A stretch of 64,000 nt of DNA, taken from Cordylochernes scorpioides. Lineage: Eukaryota > Arthropoda > Arachnida > Pseudoscorpiones > Chernetidae. Both the position numbers and the translations under genes were made by a program. The DNA is taken from positions 61,628,115-61,692,114 of the forward strand of contig CP092876.1 of the NCBI GenBank assembly GCA_030710605.1. The letters are read 5' to 3'. The notes beneath the pieces were generated by a model. That model was not told where the DNA came from. It worked only from the letters and a program-made list of their open reading frames with translations, and made no database searches. Below are positions 1 to 11,428 of the stretch, piece after piece; position 1 is the stretch's first letter; each line of letters begins with the position of its first letter.

Positions 1-90
1 CAGGCCATTAGGGGTAGAAGTAGGCGACTGCTTTTACTGTAAGTGCACCACATGTCTACACATGTGAAAAGTGTTCGACTTCACCTAATA
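1..90 (-). repeat. tRNA-derived SINE, 3' fragment
   Basis: The window opens inside a copy of the SINE seen in full at 24.7, 29.0, 53.0 and 56.8 kb. The shared words are GTAAGTGCACCACATGTC and ACACATGTGAAAAG, in the same order and orientation as the 24.7 kb copy. Only the middle to 3' part lies in the window, and it decays after about base 90. Confidence 0.75.
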
Positions 91-1061
91 ATAAAATAGG
101 CATAGTTTGGAATGTGAAATAAACTTGAGGGGAAACAAGAATTTATGTCAATTAGTTGTGTGAAATTTTCGAACGAATATACGTGATCCGGGAATACAAA
201 CAATGTGGATAGTAAATATTTTCGTATATTTGGATCCTGCTATTTTCTCACCTTGTGTGAGGAATAAATTTGAAATTCTGATCTCTGATATATTTTACGT
301 AGAACTAATAAAACTCAAATATTCGACAGGGGTTGTGATTGAAATTAAATAAATCGTTTTATCATGTGACAATATAAATTTCATTGGTATGTATTGAATG
401 GAAATCTTTCTAAATAAAACAAAATATTTTCAAATAACAAAACATTGTAAATATATAAAAATAATATTATTTTAAACATTTGTCATGATATCATAGCTAA
501 AAAAAATTGATCTTAAATAAATAAGGAAAAATATATTCTTTGTGTGTGTGGAAGTATAAGTAGAGGAAAAATAAAGGTAGCTAGTGGGAACAACCTTAGA
601 CGATGATATGTTCCCTGTTTTCAGGGAACTTCCTTGTCTCCGCTCTTTCCGGTTATTATTTTATCCTACTAACAATAAGTTAAAAAAACATATTTAATGA
701 TCTGGTGGCAGTTCGCTCTAAGGTCGTCTCCACGACATTTGTTCACAGGGTGGACCTCGGATCTTCTCTTTATTCTCCGTTCTACTCCTCACAGTTTTTT
801 TACTTGGATCCTGTCTTCTGTGTATGTACTTACCATTTGCCCCACAAACGATTGCTTCGCGAATCGTAACACATTATTTATAGCAAATGAAAACATTAAG
901 AAGCGAATGTTTCTTTCACATAAATCCAATTTCTACTGTCCTTACTTTGATGAAAAAAGATATAAAGAGTACTGGCTCAGATTTTATTTGTTATATACAG
1001 AAAGCGAGTTTTTTCTTTATATTAACATATTTATTTCTATTAAAAAGTATATTAAAATTTC
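91..1061. other. AT-rich stretch without recognised gene
   Basis: I see no gene, RNA or repeat family here. An open frame at 697-1068 has low-complexity, AT-driven composition and no recognisable domain, so it is not called. Confidence 0.5.
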
Positions 1062-1480
1062 ATATTAGGTGAATACACACACACACAAAGCCTTTATTAA
1101 GACATTAGTCTTATACAGATTCTCCGTACAAGGTGCAATAACAGGAAAAGAGAAGCACAGGAAACCAGTAGTTCCGCAACTATATACAATTATTAGTAAT
1201 AACACGATGGCCCCTCGATGTTTCGTCATCATTCTGAGGTGTAAGAACAATAGCTTCCAAGTTCTCCTTTCTCTCTCTTTACACCTACTGCCTTGTAAAA
1301 ATTATATAGGGCCTGAGCAACTAGTCTGCTTGTTTGGGCACTGGTTAACATCATTTGGATTGACCTAAGTTGGCTGGTGTCTACCATTGAAAAGAATGTC
1401 CTTCTCTCCTCACTAATATCTTGGCATTCATAGATGTAATGAGATAGTTCAGTTTCCATATTTTCTTTGCAGAGATCACA
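1062..1480 (-). pseudogene. Relic of a non-LTR retrotransposon 3' end (reverse transcriptase C-terminal zinc motif)
   Basis: On the minus strand an open frame (1229-1534) contains C-D-L-C followed by H-Y-I-Y-E-C. This is the C-x2-C...H-x4-C arrangement often found at the C-terminus of CR1/L2/R1-type reverse transcriptases. About 160 bases further along the minus strand lies AATAAAGGC, followed directly by a TG-repeat tail near 1,070-1,085. A coding end, a polyadenylation signal and a simple-repeat tail together suggest the 3' end of a 5'-truncated, decayed non-LTR element. No reverse transcriptase core motif is visible, so the clade is not assigned. It could also be the end of a host zinc-binding protein, which seems less likely given the tail. 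Confidence 0.5.
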
Positions 1481-1534
1481 AATCTTATCACCCTCTTTGA
1501 AAATGTGGTGAATACTATAATATATTATTTGCAA

Positions 1535-2819
1535 TTTTATAATTTATAAATTGGAACTCTCTCTCTATGCTTACAAAGTATTCAATTGTAATATCAAAGT
1601 AAAATAATAACGGGTTGTTTAGAACTCTGCAAGAGGACTCTACGGTAGCTATAATATAATTGATTTCCATCATGCCAACAAACAACAAAAATGGCATAAT
1701 TATACAATGAGATAATAATAATAAATATATATGGTATATATAATTGGAATACGAACTTGAGACACTTCCTTATCAGATATATCTGTCCTAAAATTCCAGA
1801 AATATATTCTAATTCAACAAGGCATCGTTACCCTGTAACACTACCCGATTAAACATCTGATTCCCGAGGATTAAGAAGATGAACAAGTTTTCTGAAACGG
1901 TAAACAAGGCATAAAAATAGTGTCGTCATTGTAGCCTTGGGAAATAAGTGCGACGTTTATTTAAAAAACGACTCATAGTATTTTCTTTTGTTTGAAAAGA
2001 TACAGTTACATACATTCTTCTTTTATTTTCTTTCGGACGTTTCAGCGACTCTCTTTATAGCAGGGTTCAGAGTATGTTTCCTTATACAGTTAAACCTGTA
2101 CTCCATCTTGGGACCCACCAAAATAGGGTGCTATAGACAGGTCACCTTTAATGTAGATCGCATCGTACTACGTATTTAAAATCGGGTGCTATAGAGAAGG
2201 AGGTGCTATTTAGAGGGGGCGCTATAGAGAGGTTCAACTTTTATACATATTCGAATATTTAATTTAACCAGAGATATAAAGAGACATAATACTTCATCTC
2301 TTAATCACAACTTTATCAAAAGAAGGGATTCTTAACCTTTCATTAATTTTCTATTCACAAAGTTTATATTTAAATAACAATAGGAAGATTTGAAAAGTCC
2401 ATACAGTCCTGTATCACCTTCTTTTAGTAGTTTCACCCATAAAACCAAGTGTTCTCTGCTGAAATTATCAGGACTTTCGCTACCTGGATTCAAATGGATG
2501 AGCATAGGAACCAAATTTGGAACGCTACAGATTATGGATGGAAGTTTACGTAGTCTCACTAATTTTGTACCTCTTTGTATAATACATTTTTTAAATTAAA
2601 TAATAAATTCAGATCATCATCCAATCAATATAATGAATAATGCAGGAATATTTAGGCTTAGTGCTTTTTTGAAGATCATTTATTGGTTATAAATGCGTTT
2701 GGAAAAATATATTAAGCTATATCAACACATTTTTATTTAGTTCTCGACGTTTCTGTAACTGACTGTCATTCTGCTTCTTTTTTTGATATCAGGAAAAGAA
2801 CTAACATATTGATATGTAA
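1535..2819. other. Stretch without recognised gene
   Basis: The only structure noted is an imperfect local repetition of the word GGTGCTATAGA around 2,125-2,235 (about four copies). The short open frames at 2.3-2.6 kb have no recognisable domain. Confidence 0.4.
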
Positions 2820-3001
2820 GGTCGTATGTGGTCGAATATAAGGGCGCAACCGTTGTGCATGTAAGCTTCGAAAAATAATTTGTTTTACACTCGTGAGCGC
2901 GCACACACGGCGGCGTGCCGTAGCATTCGCCCGCGCGCGCTGGCTCCCACGTTAATTTTGTACAGTGCATTTATAGATGGATGAATTTGTATTTACATTT
3001 T
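2820..3001 (-). repeat. Dispersed repeat with GC-rich core, copy 1
   Basis: This segment is the inverted counterpart of 12,780-12,965. Both contain the order: ATTCATCTATAAATACA-like stretch, GCGCGCGGGTAAATGCTACG-like core, GGCACGCC, a CGCGCGCTCAC-like stretch, GAAGCTTACATGCA, then a GCGCCCTT motif. The core is far richer in GC and CpG than its surroundings. The family is not recognised, and no coding potential or terminal repeats were seen. Confidence 0.6.
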
Positions 3002-3922
3002 AACATACTTATTATAGTGAAAATAAATTTTATCTCTTGGGAATTATAAAAATTATGACATATATTACTGCTACCTCTATTTTCTTAACGTTTAATCAGA
3101 TTTAATGAGGCTAATATATTAAACAAGTTAAGAAAGCAATCCTAGCACGAAACTGACGGAACAAGAGTGTATAATTAATATTAATTAAGTAGGTGTCAGA
3201 TATAATTTATCTATTTAGTTGGTTGGTTGTCTTGCTAGATGATTTATGATCCGGAGTTAGGTAAATTGTGAATTAAAGTTTAGAGATATCATCTGTTACA
3301 CCGACTACCTGAACGTAGAGGAGGCGGATGTAGCTAAGTAAACAGTTTTTCAAAGTCTTGATATTTTTCATTCGTTTGCAAACAAATTTTCTATAGAAAA
3401 TTGCTAGCGATAATATCGGCTCTAGTTACCAAATACATATTCTATATATAACTCTAATAAGACGAAGTTTATGTAAAATGAGTAGTTTCTTAAAAAAGGT
3501 TATTTATCTTTTTTTTTTTCATTAAATTTCGACTTAAATTATGATTCTAATTTTCTTTCCCGATATTTTTATTTTAGGAAAAAATTTCTGCTTTTCTACT
3601 AGAATTGAAAAAATTATCCTCTCGAGTGTTTAAAATCATCTGTGCGTTTGAAGAATACTTTTTTTCTGATAATCAAGTTATCATAATAATCTATATATAT
3701 TTAAAGACTTGGCACTGTTAGTTACCGCGATAAGATGAAGGGTTATCAAAGATAAGAATTTTCCTAGAATAATGGAAATTTCAAATTAATACAAGAATGG
3801 AAAGGATTCAAAATAAGTCGATAATAATCAAATGAAGACGTGATGTTATTTTCTTCAAGTGTAAGTAAGAAATTTTGAATATGACAGATGGAATGTAGAA
3901 TCAACAGGCTCATTCCGGATCT
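3002..3922. other. AT-rich stretch without recognised gene
   Basis: Nothing recognisable as a gene or repeat family. Confidence 0.4.
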
Positions 3923-5455
3923 CTGTAGAGATTTAAAAAAGAAACGCATTGCCAGTAAATTTATTTGTGTAAAATTTTAACGATAGAGGGCAATAAAATT
4001 TAATTTACTAATATATAATGGTTATGAAAACATGTTTTGCGCGGAAGAGCTTTGCTCGATGCAATACCTTGAAATTTATATGTATGTACCTCTACAGACC
4101 TATAAGCTTATATCCATAGTTCACTAAACACCATTTAGCTGCCTTCCATAGAAAATGCAGGGTATATAACAAAACCAATCCAATACAATAGTAGAGCGGT
4201 CTAGAGATTAATTTGGCGAAACCGCTGAGAGGGTTCACTACTGATGAGCCAAGCCCTCTCATTCATTAAAATCATATCATTGCAGTAAGGTCTGTAGAGA
4301 TTTAAAAAAGAAACGCATTGCCAGTAAATTTATTCGTGTAAAATTTTAACGATAGAGGGCAATAAAATTTAATTTACTAATATATAATGGTTATGAAAAC
4401 ATGTTTTGCGCGGAAGAGCTTTGCTCGATGCAATACCTTGAAATTTATATGTATGTACCTCTACAGACCTATAAGCTTATGTCCATAGTTCACTAAACAC
4501 CATTTAGCTGCCTTCCATAGAAAATGCAGGGTATATAACAAAACCAATCCAATACAATAGTAGAGCGGTCTAGAGATTAATTTGGCGAAACCGCTGAGAG
4601 GGTTCACTACTGATGAGCCAAGCCCTCTCTCATTCATTAAAATCATATCATTGCAGTAAGGTCTGTAGAGATTTAAAAAAGAAACGCATTGCCAGTAAAT
4701 TTATTTGTGTAAAATTTTAACGATAGAGGGCAATAAAATTTAATTTACTAATATATAATGGTTATGAAAACATGTTTTGCGCGGAAGAGCTTTGCTCGAT
4801 GCAATACCTTGAAATTTATATGTATGTACCTCTACAGACCTATAAGCTTATGTCCATAGTTCACTAAACACCATTTAGCTGCCTTCCATAGAAAATGCAG
4901 GGTATATAACAAAACCAATCCAATACAATAGTAGAGCGGTCTAGAGATTAATTTGGCGAAACCGCTGAGAGGGTTCACTACTGATGAGCCAAGCCCTCTC
5001 ATTCATTAAAATCATATCATTGCAGTAAGGTCTGTAGAGATTTAAAAAATAAACGCATTGCCAGTAAATTTATTTGTGTAAAATTTTAACGTAGAGGGCA
5101 ATAAAATTTAATTTACTAATATATAATGGTTATGAAAACATGTTTTGCGCGGAAGAGCTTTGCTCGATGCAATACCTTGAAATTTATATGTATGTACCTC
5201 TACAGACCTATAAGCTTATGTCCATAGTTCACTAAACACCATTTAGCTGCCTTCCATAGAAAATGCAGGGTATATAACAAAACCAATCCAATACAATAGT
5301 AGAGCGGTCTAGAGATTAATTTGGCGAAACCGCTGAGAGGGTTCACTACTGATGAGCCAAGCCCTCTCATTCATTAAAATCATATCATTGCAGTAAGGTC
5401 TGTAGAGATTTAAAAAAGAAACGCATTGCCAGTAAATTTATTTGTGTAAAATTTT
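3923..5455. repeat. 369-bp tandem repeat, four copies plus a partial fifth
   Basis: The marker CTGTAGAGATTTAAAAAA starts at 3,923, 4,292, 4,663, 5,032 and 5,400, giving periods of 369, 371, 369 and 368 bp. Copies differ by only a few substitutions and 1-2 base indels, so the amplification is recent. The fifth copy breaks off after about 55 bp. Each unit contains two hairpins: AGCGGT/ACCGCT, and GAGAGGG/CCCTCTC around a CTGATGAG word. There is no long open frame and no recognised RNA gene. The unit may be a satellite-like family. Confidence 0.95.
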
Positions 5456-6901
5456 ATACATGTGTAAATTGGTAAATATTTAATTCTAAGTTCTAATTTG
5501 TTTTCTGTTTTTCCCTCTGTATTTGGCGCAAATATTTCAATATCGTGGCTGGTTGGTTAATAAATAGAAATATATATATATATATATATATAAGGAGAGT
5601 GATGACGTGAAGAGTTGAGATGTGGGGGTGAATAGAAATTGAACCTTACCTCACAAATCAACGCCTCTAAGGGTTATTTTTATACACCGTATTTTAATAA
5701 ACAACAGAAAGGATGGGCTGCTAAATCGAGACAAGCCCGGTATAAAATAAAGTTGAAAATAACATTTTCGTTAACACGGTAGACATGTGTCAAACGCTTG
5801 CTGCAACTACTGACGTGAATGTGTATTCCACTGATGAGGGAAGATGGCCTTACTAAAAACGTCGAACTTTGAGTTTTTAGTTAGGAATCAGTAAGCGCTA
5901 CCCTAGTACATAATACCACTGTGATGCCTCTTGTAAAATAAATATTTTTCTCTACGCAGCCAAAACTTCTGCCATCGTTGATGGTGATTGGCGACTCTGG
6001 AAACTCTCAAAAAGTATGCCTAAGCCATCAAACTTAGTTTTATTGAAATTCTTTTGCATTAGGTGCGAAAGTATGACTTAGCGTTTTCTTTTCGGTTTTA
6101 TAATCTGATGGAATTTAAACACACATCAAAATATTATATATACCAGATATTTATTAAAAATAATTGACATTGTTAGATACACAACATTCTCCCATAATTT
6201 GGATAGTTTATGGATGCCATGATAAAAATAAAAGGTTCGCGGTGTATGTTTTTGTCGATGCAGTTATAAAATGAGGTATCAATATTTAATAACAGTTATA
6301 TGTGTTCATTTCGCCCAATTAAAGTTTATCCGAATTTCAACATATAGGCGATTTACTGGACTGTGCCGGGTCGAGGCCAAAACATAGTAGGATATCGCGA
6401 AATAAGAGATCTCTCTCTAAAAAAAAAAAAAAAAAAACTATTTTAACCATTTAAAACAATAATTTTCAAGTATCCTTCTATTTTACTAATTTTATTTTAC
6501 AGATGCTATGATTTATTGATAACTCATCGTTACATGAAACACAACTTCACGGAATATTCAACGCTCTGGAAAGTTTACAAAAAGACAACACTGGAATTAT
6601 TCTGCAGTGTTATGATGAATCTCTCCTAATAATTCTTAACATCTATAATCGCTATAAGCCGAATCGTATTCATAGTCTGTATCTTACTACTAAGAAAATG
6701 AAAGGTTAGGTTGTCCTTACATGCGATTGGATTCAAGAATTCTTTTTCTGTTTCAGAAGGATTTCAGTTGTGCAGGGACAGTGTGGACTGAAGTCAAGAC
6801 TCTGAGCACGACTTGCCGCATCTTTCAAACAATTTAATAAAATGTCCTTGCATCCCTATTCTGGCTAGATACCATCCAAAGATGGGTTGTACAACAACGT
6901 A
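5456..6901. other. Stretch without recognised gene; TA microsatellite and hammerhead-like relic
   Basis: It holds a (TA)n run at about 5,569-5,592 and a CTGATGAG...AACGTCGAA string near 5,831 that resembles a decayed Penelope-type hammerhead motif (see findings). Nothing else was recognised. Confidence 0.4.
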
Positions 6902-7006
6902 CACGTGGAACTCTTCACGATTTTGCGCGTCATCCTTGCGCAGAGGCCATGCTAATCTTCTCTGTATCGTTCTAATTTTAGTATATGTACCGCCGAACAA
7001 GCGTAC
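6902..7006 (-). ncRNA. U6 snRNA-like sequence (probable pseudogene copy)
   Basis: The minus strand reads through nearly the whole U6 spliceosomal RNA. It has a 5' stem-loop, then ACATATACTAAAATTAGAAC, ATACAGAGAAGATTAGCATG, then GCGCAAGGATGACGCGCAAA and TCGTGAAGAGTTCCAC. The ACAGAGA box, the AGC triad and the telestem partners are intact. The 5' stem has diverged, but GTAC still pairs with GTAC. U6 acts in the catalytic core of the spliceosome. Two things argue that this copy is silent: no T-run terminator follows the 3' end, and no TATA-like box is obvious about 25-30 bp upstream. Length (about 105 nt) fits U6. Identity is secure; function is doubtful. Confidence 0.85.
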
Positions 7007-8068
7007 AACGTGCACGTGACTCATAGAAACTTCCAGCCACTGGTAAAATCTGAACTGAAATATTTGTTTGACACTTTTTCCTGAATATTTCTCATTGGCC
7101 TATTAATCTTTCTCCTTTCTCGGTAATTGGTCTTATCTATAAAAATGAGGAGGCAAATAGAGAAGATCGAAGGATTCCAGGACCTATTTATTCTATGGGG
7201 TGGTTGAGTGCAGAGAATCCTGCCCTGAAAATATCGGGAGTCGAATGGCTATAGCTATGGCAGAGTGGATCACTTTGCCTCACCCAGTTACGTATCGCTC
7301 AATCACTTGCATGTTCAGCGATACACACAAGCAGTATTTTCGGATATTTTGATATAATCAAGCAGAGTGATTATTAATATCAAATTATTCGAAATGAAGA
7401 GATAAAGTTAAAATATTGATAACAAGGCTTAAATAAATCAGCCAAAAGTAGAGCTGACAAACCGTTAGTCAAAAATAAACTGGAGCTCCCCTTCGTGGTG
7501 GCGGCAGGAACTAGTAGCTGTCAGCTGCGCCATTACACCTTTGCCTATCGCTTTCACCTTTGTAACAAGTTTGAGTGAAGAGCACCTCTCCTTTCCACCA
7601 TCAGGTCGGCGACAGTTATGACGGGGCCAGTTAGAAGTGAAATGTTCAACTCGCGACTCTTGAAGCGATATATAATATTTGAACCAAAATCATGTAGAGA
7701 GGGGTCAATGGGAATTTGTAGATAAATAATGTAGTTATAAGATTCTACCATTTTTGTGTATTTCATTTTTAACGCTGACGGAAGGAAATTAGAAAAATAC
7801 AACGTTTTTTCTATATATAAATAATAGTGATTTATAAACTGCATGTAGAAGTTCCTATTTCGGATTTTAAAAAATAATAATCTCAAAACCATTTATTTAT
7901 ACAACGCCCGACGTACGTTTAATACTAAAAATATACTTTTGGAAAGTTTTTACATAAAGGAAATAACAATAAAATTAGTGAAGAGTTCATCTCAAAATAT
8001 AATAAAACAATACCAGAGTCATTTTCGATATTTATTTCGAATCTATTTTAGCGACGAGAATATATATG
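7007..8068. other. Stretch without recognised gene
   Basis: No gene or repeat recognised. A 112-codon open frame on the minus strand (7554-7892) has no domain and an AT-driven composition. Confidence 0.4.
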
Positions 8069-8076
8069 CTCAGTGG
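8069..8076. repeat. Target site duplication, left copy (hAT)
   Basis: CTCAGTGG directly abuts the left CAGTGCTGTAGT terminus. It is identical to 11,421-11,428. Confidence 0.92.
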
Positions 8077-11000
8077 CAGTGCTGTAGTCGTAAAATTAGC
8101 ATAGGGTATACGCTTGAGAATATAAATTTTTGGTAAAAATAAACAAGGTTATTTTTAATTATATTTTTATTTGAAAAAAAGACGTAAAATATTACATACA
8201 ACTTTTACATAAAAATGTCCCATAATGACTGCCGAGATGCATCTGTATTTTTTCTGGCATAAACTCTTGATCTAGTGTCAGTAGATGATCTATGATGTAA
8301 AAGCCATGATTGAACGTATTTTTTCGGCTGAAACATTTCGATTGGTGGTCCATTTGAATTTATGAACATTAAGTTCGAAACATTTGATATTAGCAAAGAA
8401 GTCCGCAAGTTTGTTATTATATCATTCATCAGGCTGAAACCTCGCTCACATTCAGCTGTTGAACAGGGCAATGTTGAAATTGCCCTGAAAAATGGTTGAA
8501 GTGTTTCGGGAACATTGTTTTTATCATCAACAAAATCTCTCAAGCCGTTAATGCATTTCATTTCATCTAAGTTAAACCTTCGACAAATACGTCTCATTTC
8601 GACCTCTCCATATCGAACATTTTCTGCGTCAAAATTGTTTGGTTCTAGAGCTGAAATATCCTTAATTAATTGCTCATTATCTTCATTTGATTCTGTACAC
8701 AACCTTAATTTTAACTTTTCTATTATACTTAGAAGAAATATTTTTCTATCAATCGGAATAATTTTGGCATTGGGAACTAATGTTACGCTCCTAAAAACTA
8801 AGTTTTCTGCCGCTTCAAGAGCTAGCAAGCTTTTTTCTCCTGGTGATGTTTTGAAGCTTTCTATGACTCTAATTGTTCTCTTTATTATATGTTCCGCCTT
8901 TTGTAAAGTAGTTGTTCTAGACTGCAGCTCTAAAGACAACATTGACATTTCCTGAAGCGTGTCGTACATTAAACCTAAATCTAATATAAATTCTTGACTC
9001 TCCAATCTTCTTAATAACCCTTGATATGTGGAATCGAGATATGTTGATGATTTGAAATGATGGTGCAATGACTCGTATGACTCCCAGACGGTTTTTATTG
9101 TTCTAAAACTACTTGAAATCCATCGTACTCCTAAAATTCGACCCACTCTAGCAAATCTTGTTCCTAATTCATGGCAAGCTTCCTCCAGAGCACGACAATT
9201 TTTGGGAGATTGGCTATATAATGAATACAGTTTGTCCATAAAAGCTTTAAAATGGTTGATTCCGCGGACTTCTTTGATAGTATCGCCAACAGAAAGCTCT
9301 AATCTATGGTTGAGGCAGTGCCATGCAAAAAGTTTTGGAAACTTTTGCTTAAGTCGAGTTACGACTCCCGAATGTCTTCCTACCATGACACTTTCCCCAT
9401 CAGTCGCAATTGCTATCCAATTTTCTTTTAAATATTCTTCGTTCAACCCATGTTTATACAAAGTATTAAAAAGCTCTTTTTCAATATTTTCTGAGTCTTG
9501 GCATTGTAATTCACACAAATCAAAGAAAATATAATCAATACTTTCTCCTCCTAAATATGCTTTCAAGAAAATGACCAAAGTTGATTTATTACTTAAGGTT
9601 GTTGATTCATCAATTAGTATAGTAATTTTTGAATTTGTTGACAAAATCTTCGCAACAAGCATTTTCCGCATTTCGCAGGCTATATGGTTTATTATTTGTG
9701 TAGCAGAATATCTGGAGTGAAGAGTCGATCCTAATTTAATGCCATTTAATGTTTGTAACGTGATATGATTTTCATAATCAGAATATGGTCTATTTGTTTT
9801 AGCGATATTATAAGCAGTTCTAAAAAGCTTAATATATTTTCATTTTCTACTTCAATGTTCATATTGTTTGCATATTCTTCTAATTTATTTTTTTTCTGTC
9901 TTTCTTAATATTCTCAGCTATTTTATGAGCTTCAGACTCACAATGCTTTTTAATTTTCATTCGAATGTTTGATAATTTGCTTGCCCGATCTTTTCCTGCT
10001 GCTTCTATTAGGTAGTTACTCCATTCTGGTGAAATATGAATTCTTTCACTTTTTGCAGCCCCTAAAGTTTTAACACTTGCGCAAATGTTACATCCGAGTC
10101 TACCTTTGGAAATTGAAAGCCATGGATACTTTTCCTTAAATTGAATATATTGGGAATCATTCCAAACTTCAAATTTGGAATCCTGGTCATTCATTTTCTC
10201 TGGTGAACTATTGATCAATATATCAGCTCTTTTTGAGATAGTACTTGCATTTGATGTACCAACAGTGTTTTTATTTCTTTTAACAGCTTCTTCTAGTTCA
10301 TTCTTTTCTGCATCTTCTTCTACCTCCAAACTTCTTTTAGTACATAAATTTCCTGTCTTCAACCAGCGGTCCATAATTGAACAGAAGAGTTATTTTCGAA
10401 AGCTAGTATAAGTACAGAAAATTTAAATTTCACTTATTTTAACATTAACAAAATTTAGATACTCACTTAATCGATTTGTTTTGAATAAAATATTTATTTA
10501 TTTATTTTTTTTTTAAAACAAACACCAACTTTTCATCAACAATTAAAAGCAATTTAAATATGCTTTTAAGCCAGTATCAATAAACTTACTTAAAGAAGTT
10601 TTCAAAATTATATTTTTTTGAAAATCAATGTTATTTTGTCAACAGCTTTTGCTAACTTCAAATAAATTAAAGAATATGCAAAATTAACGTCCACAATAAC
10701 GTAGTTTAGCATGGTTACCATAGCAACTTTAGTTAAAGAAGAGTATTTGATAAAATTCAAATATATTTTCAATTGTATAGAATTAGAAGAAAATCGTTTT
10801 AAATCGAAAACCAAATTGTTTATGTATTAGTTTACATCACTGCTGGATAAATAAAGCATTGGTAATAAGAGAACATCTATCTTGAAGAAGTCGTTTTTAC
10901 TTTTTTTTGTAAATGATTTTAACATCAGAAAATATAACTTTATTTTTATTTAAACTTTAATTTTTTAACATATTTTCTATTAAGCACACAAACATAATAA

Positions 11001-11420
11001 CTTTTAAATATTAGGAAAGTTTAAAGTTTTCATTTCATTGTGGTTTTAAACAAAATTACCATTTTCAAAAATTAAAGGTTCGGTTATATTCGTTTTCCGT
11101 TTTTCGTTAAAGGAGGCTTGTTTGATTATTAATTTGAATATAGTTGATATATTTTTCCCAAGAAATTTTTACTAAATGAATGAAATATTTTGTGTGAATT
11201 GTTAATTTGAAATTTTTTTGCAATTTTTCAGTACAATTTTTATCAACATTTTTTTTTTACTATTACAAAGAAAGAAAATAATAAATTTTTAATAAAAAAA
11301 AATGAACAAAATCATAGGGTATACGCTATTTTAAGTAAAACCACTAGGTATACGCTATCTAAATTTTAAAAACATAGGGTATACGGCGTATACCCCCGTA
11401 TACCCTCCACTACAGCACTG
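8077..11420 (-). mobile_element. Complete hAT DNA transposon, 3,344 bp, with 8-bp target duplication
   Basis: Both ends begin CAGTGCTGTAGT when read inward (8,077 rightwards; 11,420 leftwards). The element is flanked by the direct 8-bp duplication CTCAGTGG at 8,069-8,076 and 11,421-11,428, as expected for hAT. GGGTATACG words lie just inside the ends: one on the left near 8,104, several on the right between 11,315 and 11,400, some inverted. They look like subterminal transposase-binding repeats. The single gene inside is a KIAA1586-like hAT transposase on the minus strand. The sharp boundaries and clean duplication suggest a fairly recent insertion, although the gene is already frameshifted. 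Confidence 0.93.
8205..10374 (-). pseudogene. hAT transposase, KIAA1586-like, frameshifted
   Basis: Two open blocks lie in tandem on the minus strand. The first (10,374-9,880) starts MDRWLKTG and holds a BED/TTF-like zinc-finger region with C-N-I-C and later H/C-E-S-E-A-H residues, for DNA binding. The second (9,671-8,205, 488 codons) is the RNase H-like hAT catalytic domain. It has an early D in ILIDEST, a later acidic site in ATDGES, the WHCLNHRLEL motif, and the C-terminal STAECERGFS dimerisation region with the catalytic-type E. The 200 bp between them also reads as transposase but needs two frame changes: one in the A-run near 9,891-9,898 and one near 9,840. The best match I know is the E3 SUMO-ligase KIAA1586-like family, itself hAT-derived. 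Frameshifts make it inactive unless they are assembly errors in homopolymers. Confidence 0.88.
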
Positions 11421-11428
11421 CTCAGTGG
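11421..11428. repeat. Target site duplication, right copy (hAT)
   Basis: CTCAGTGG directly follows the right terminus. It is the partner of 8,069-8,076. Confidence 0.92.

Noticed and set aside
4180-4260. Functional type II hammerhead ribozyme in the 369-bp repeat
   Set aside because: The core boxes and a 5-bp stem II can be drawn. However, only about 20 nt separate GAAA from CTGATGA, which leaves a 3-bp stem III and no room for stem I. Kept only as a testable curiosity.
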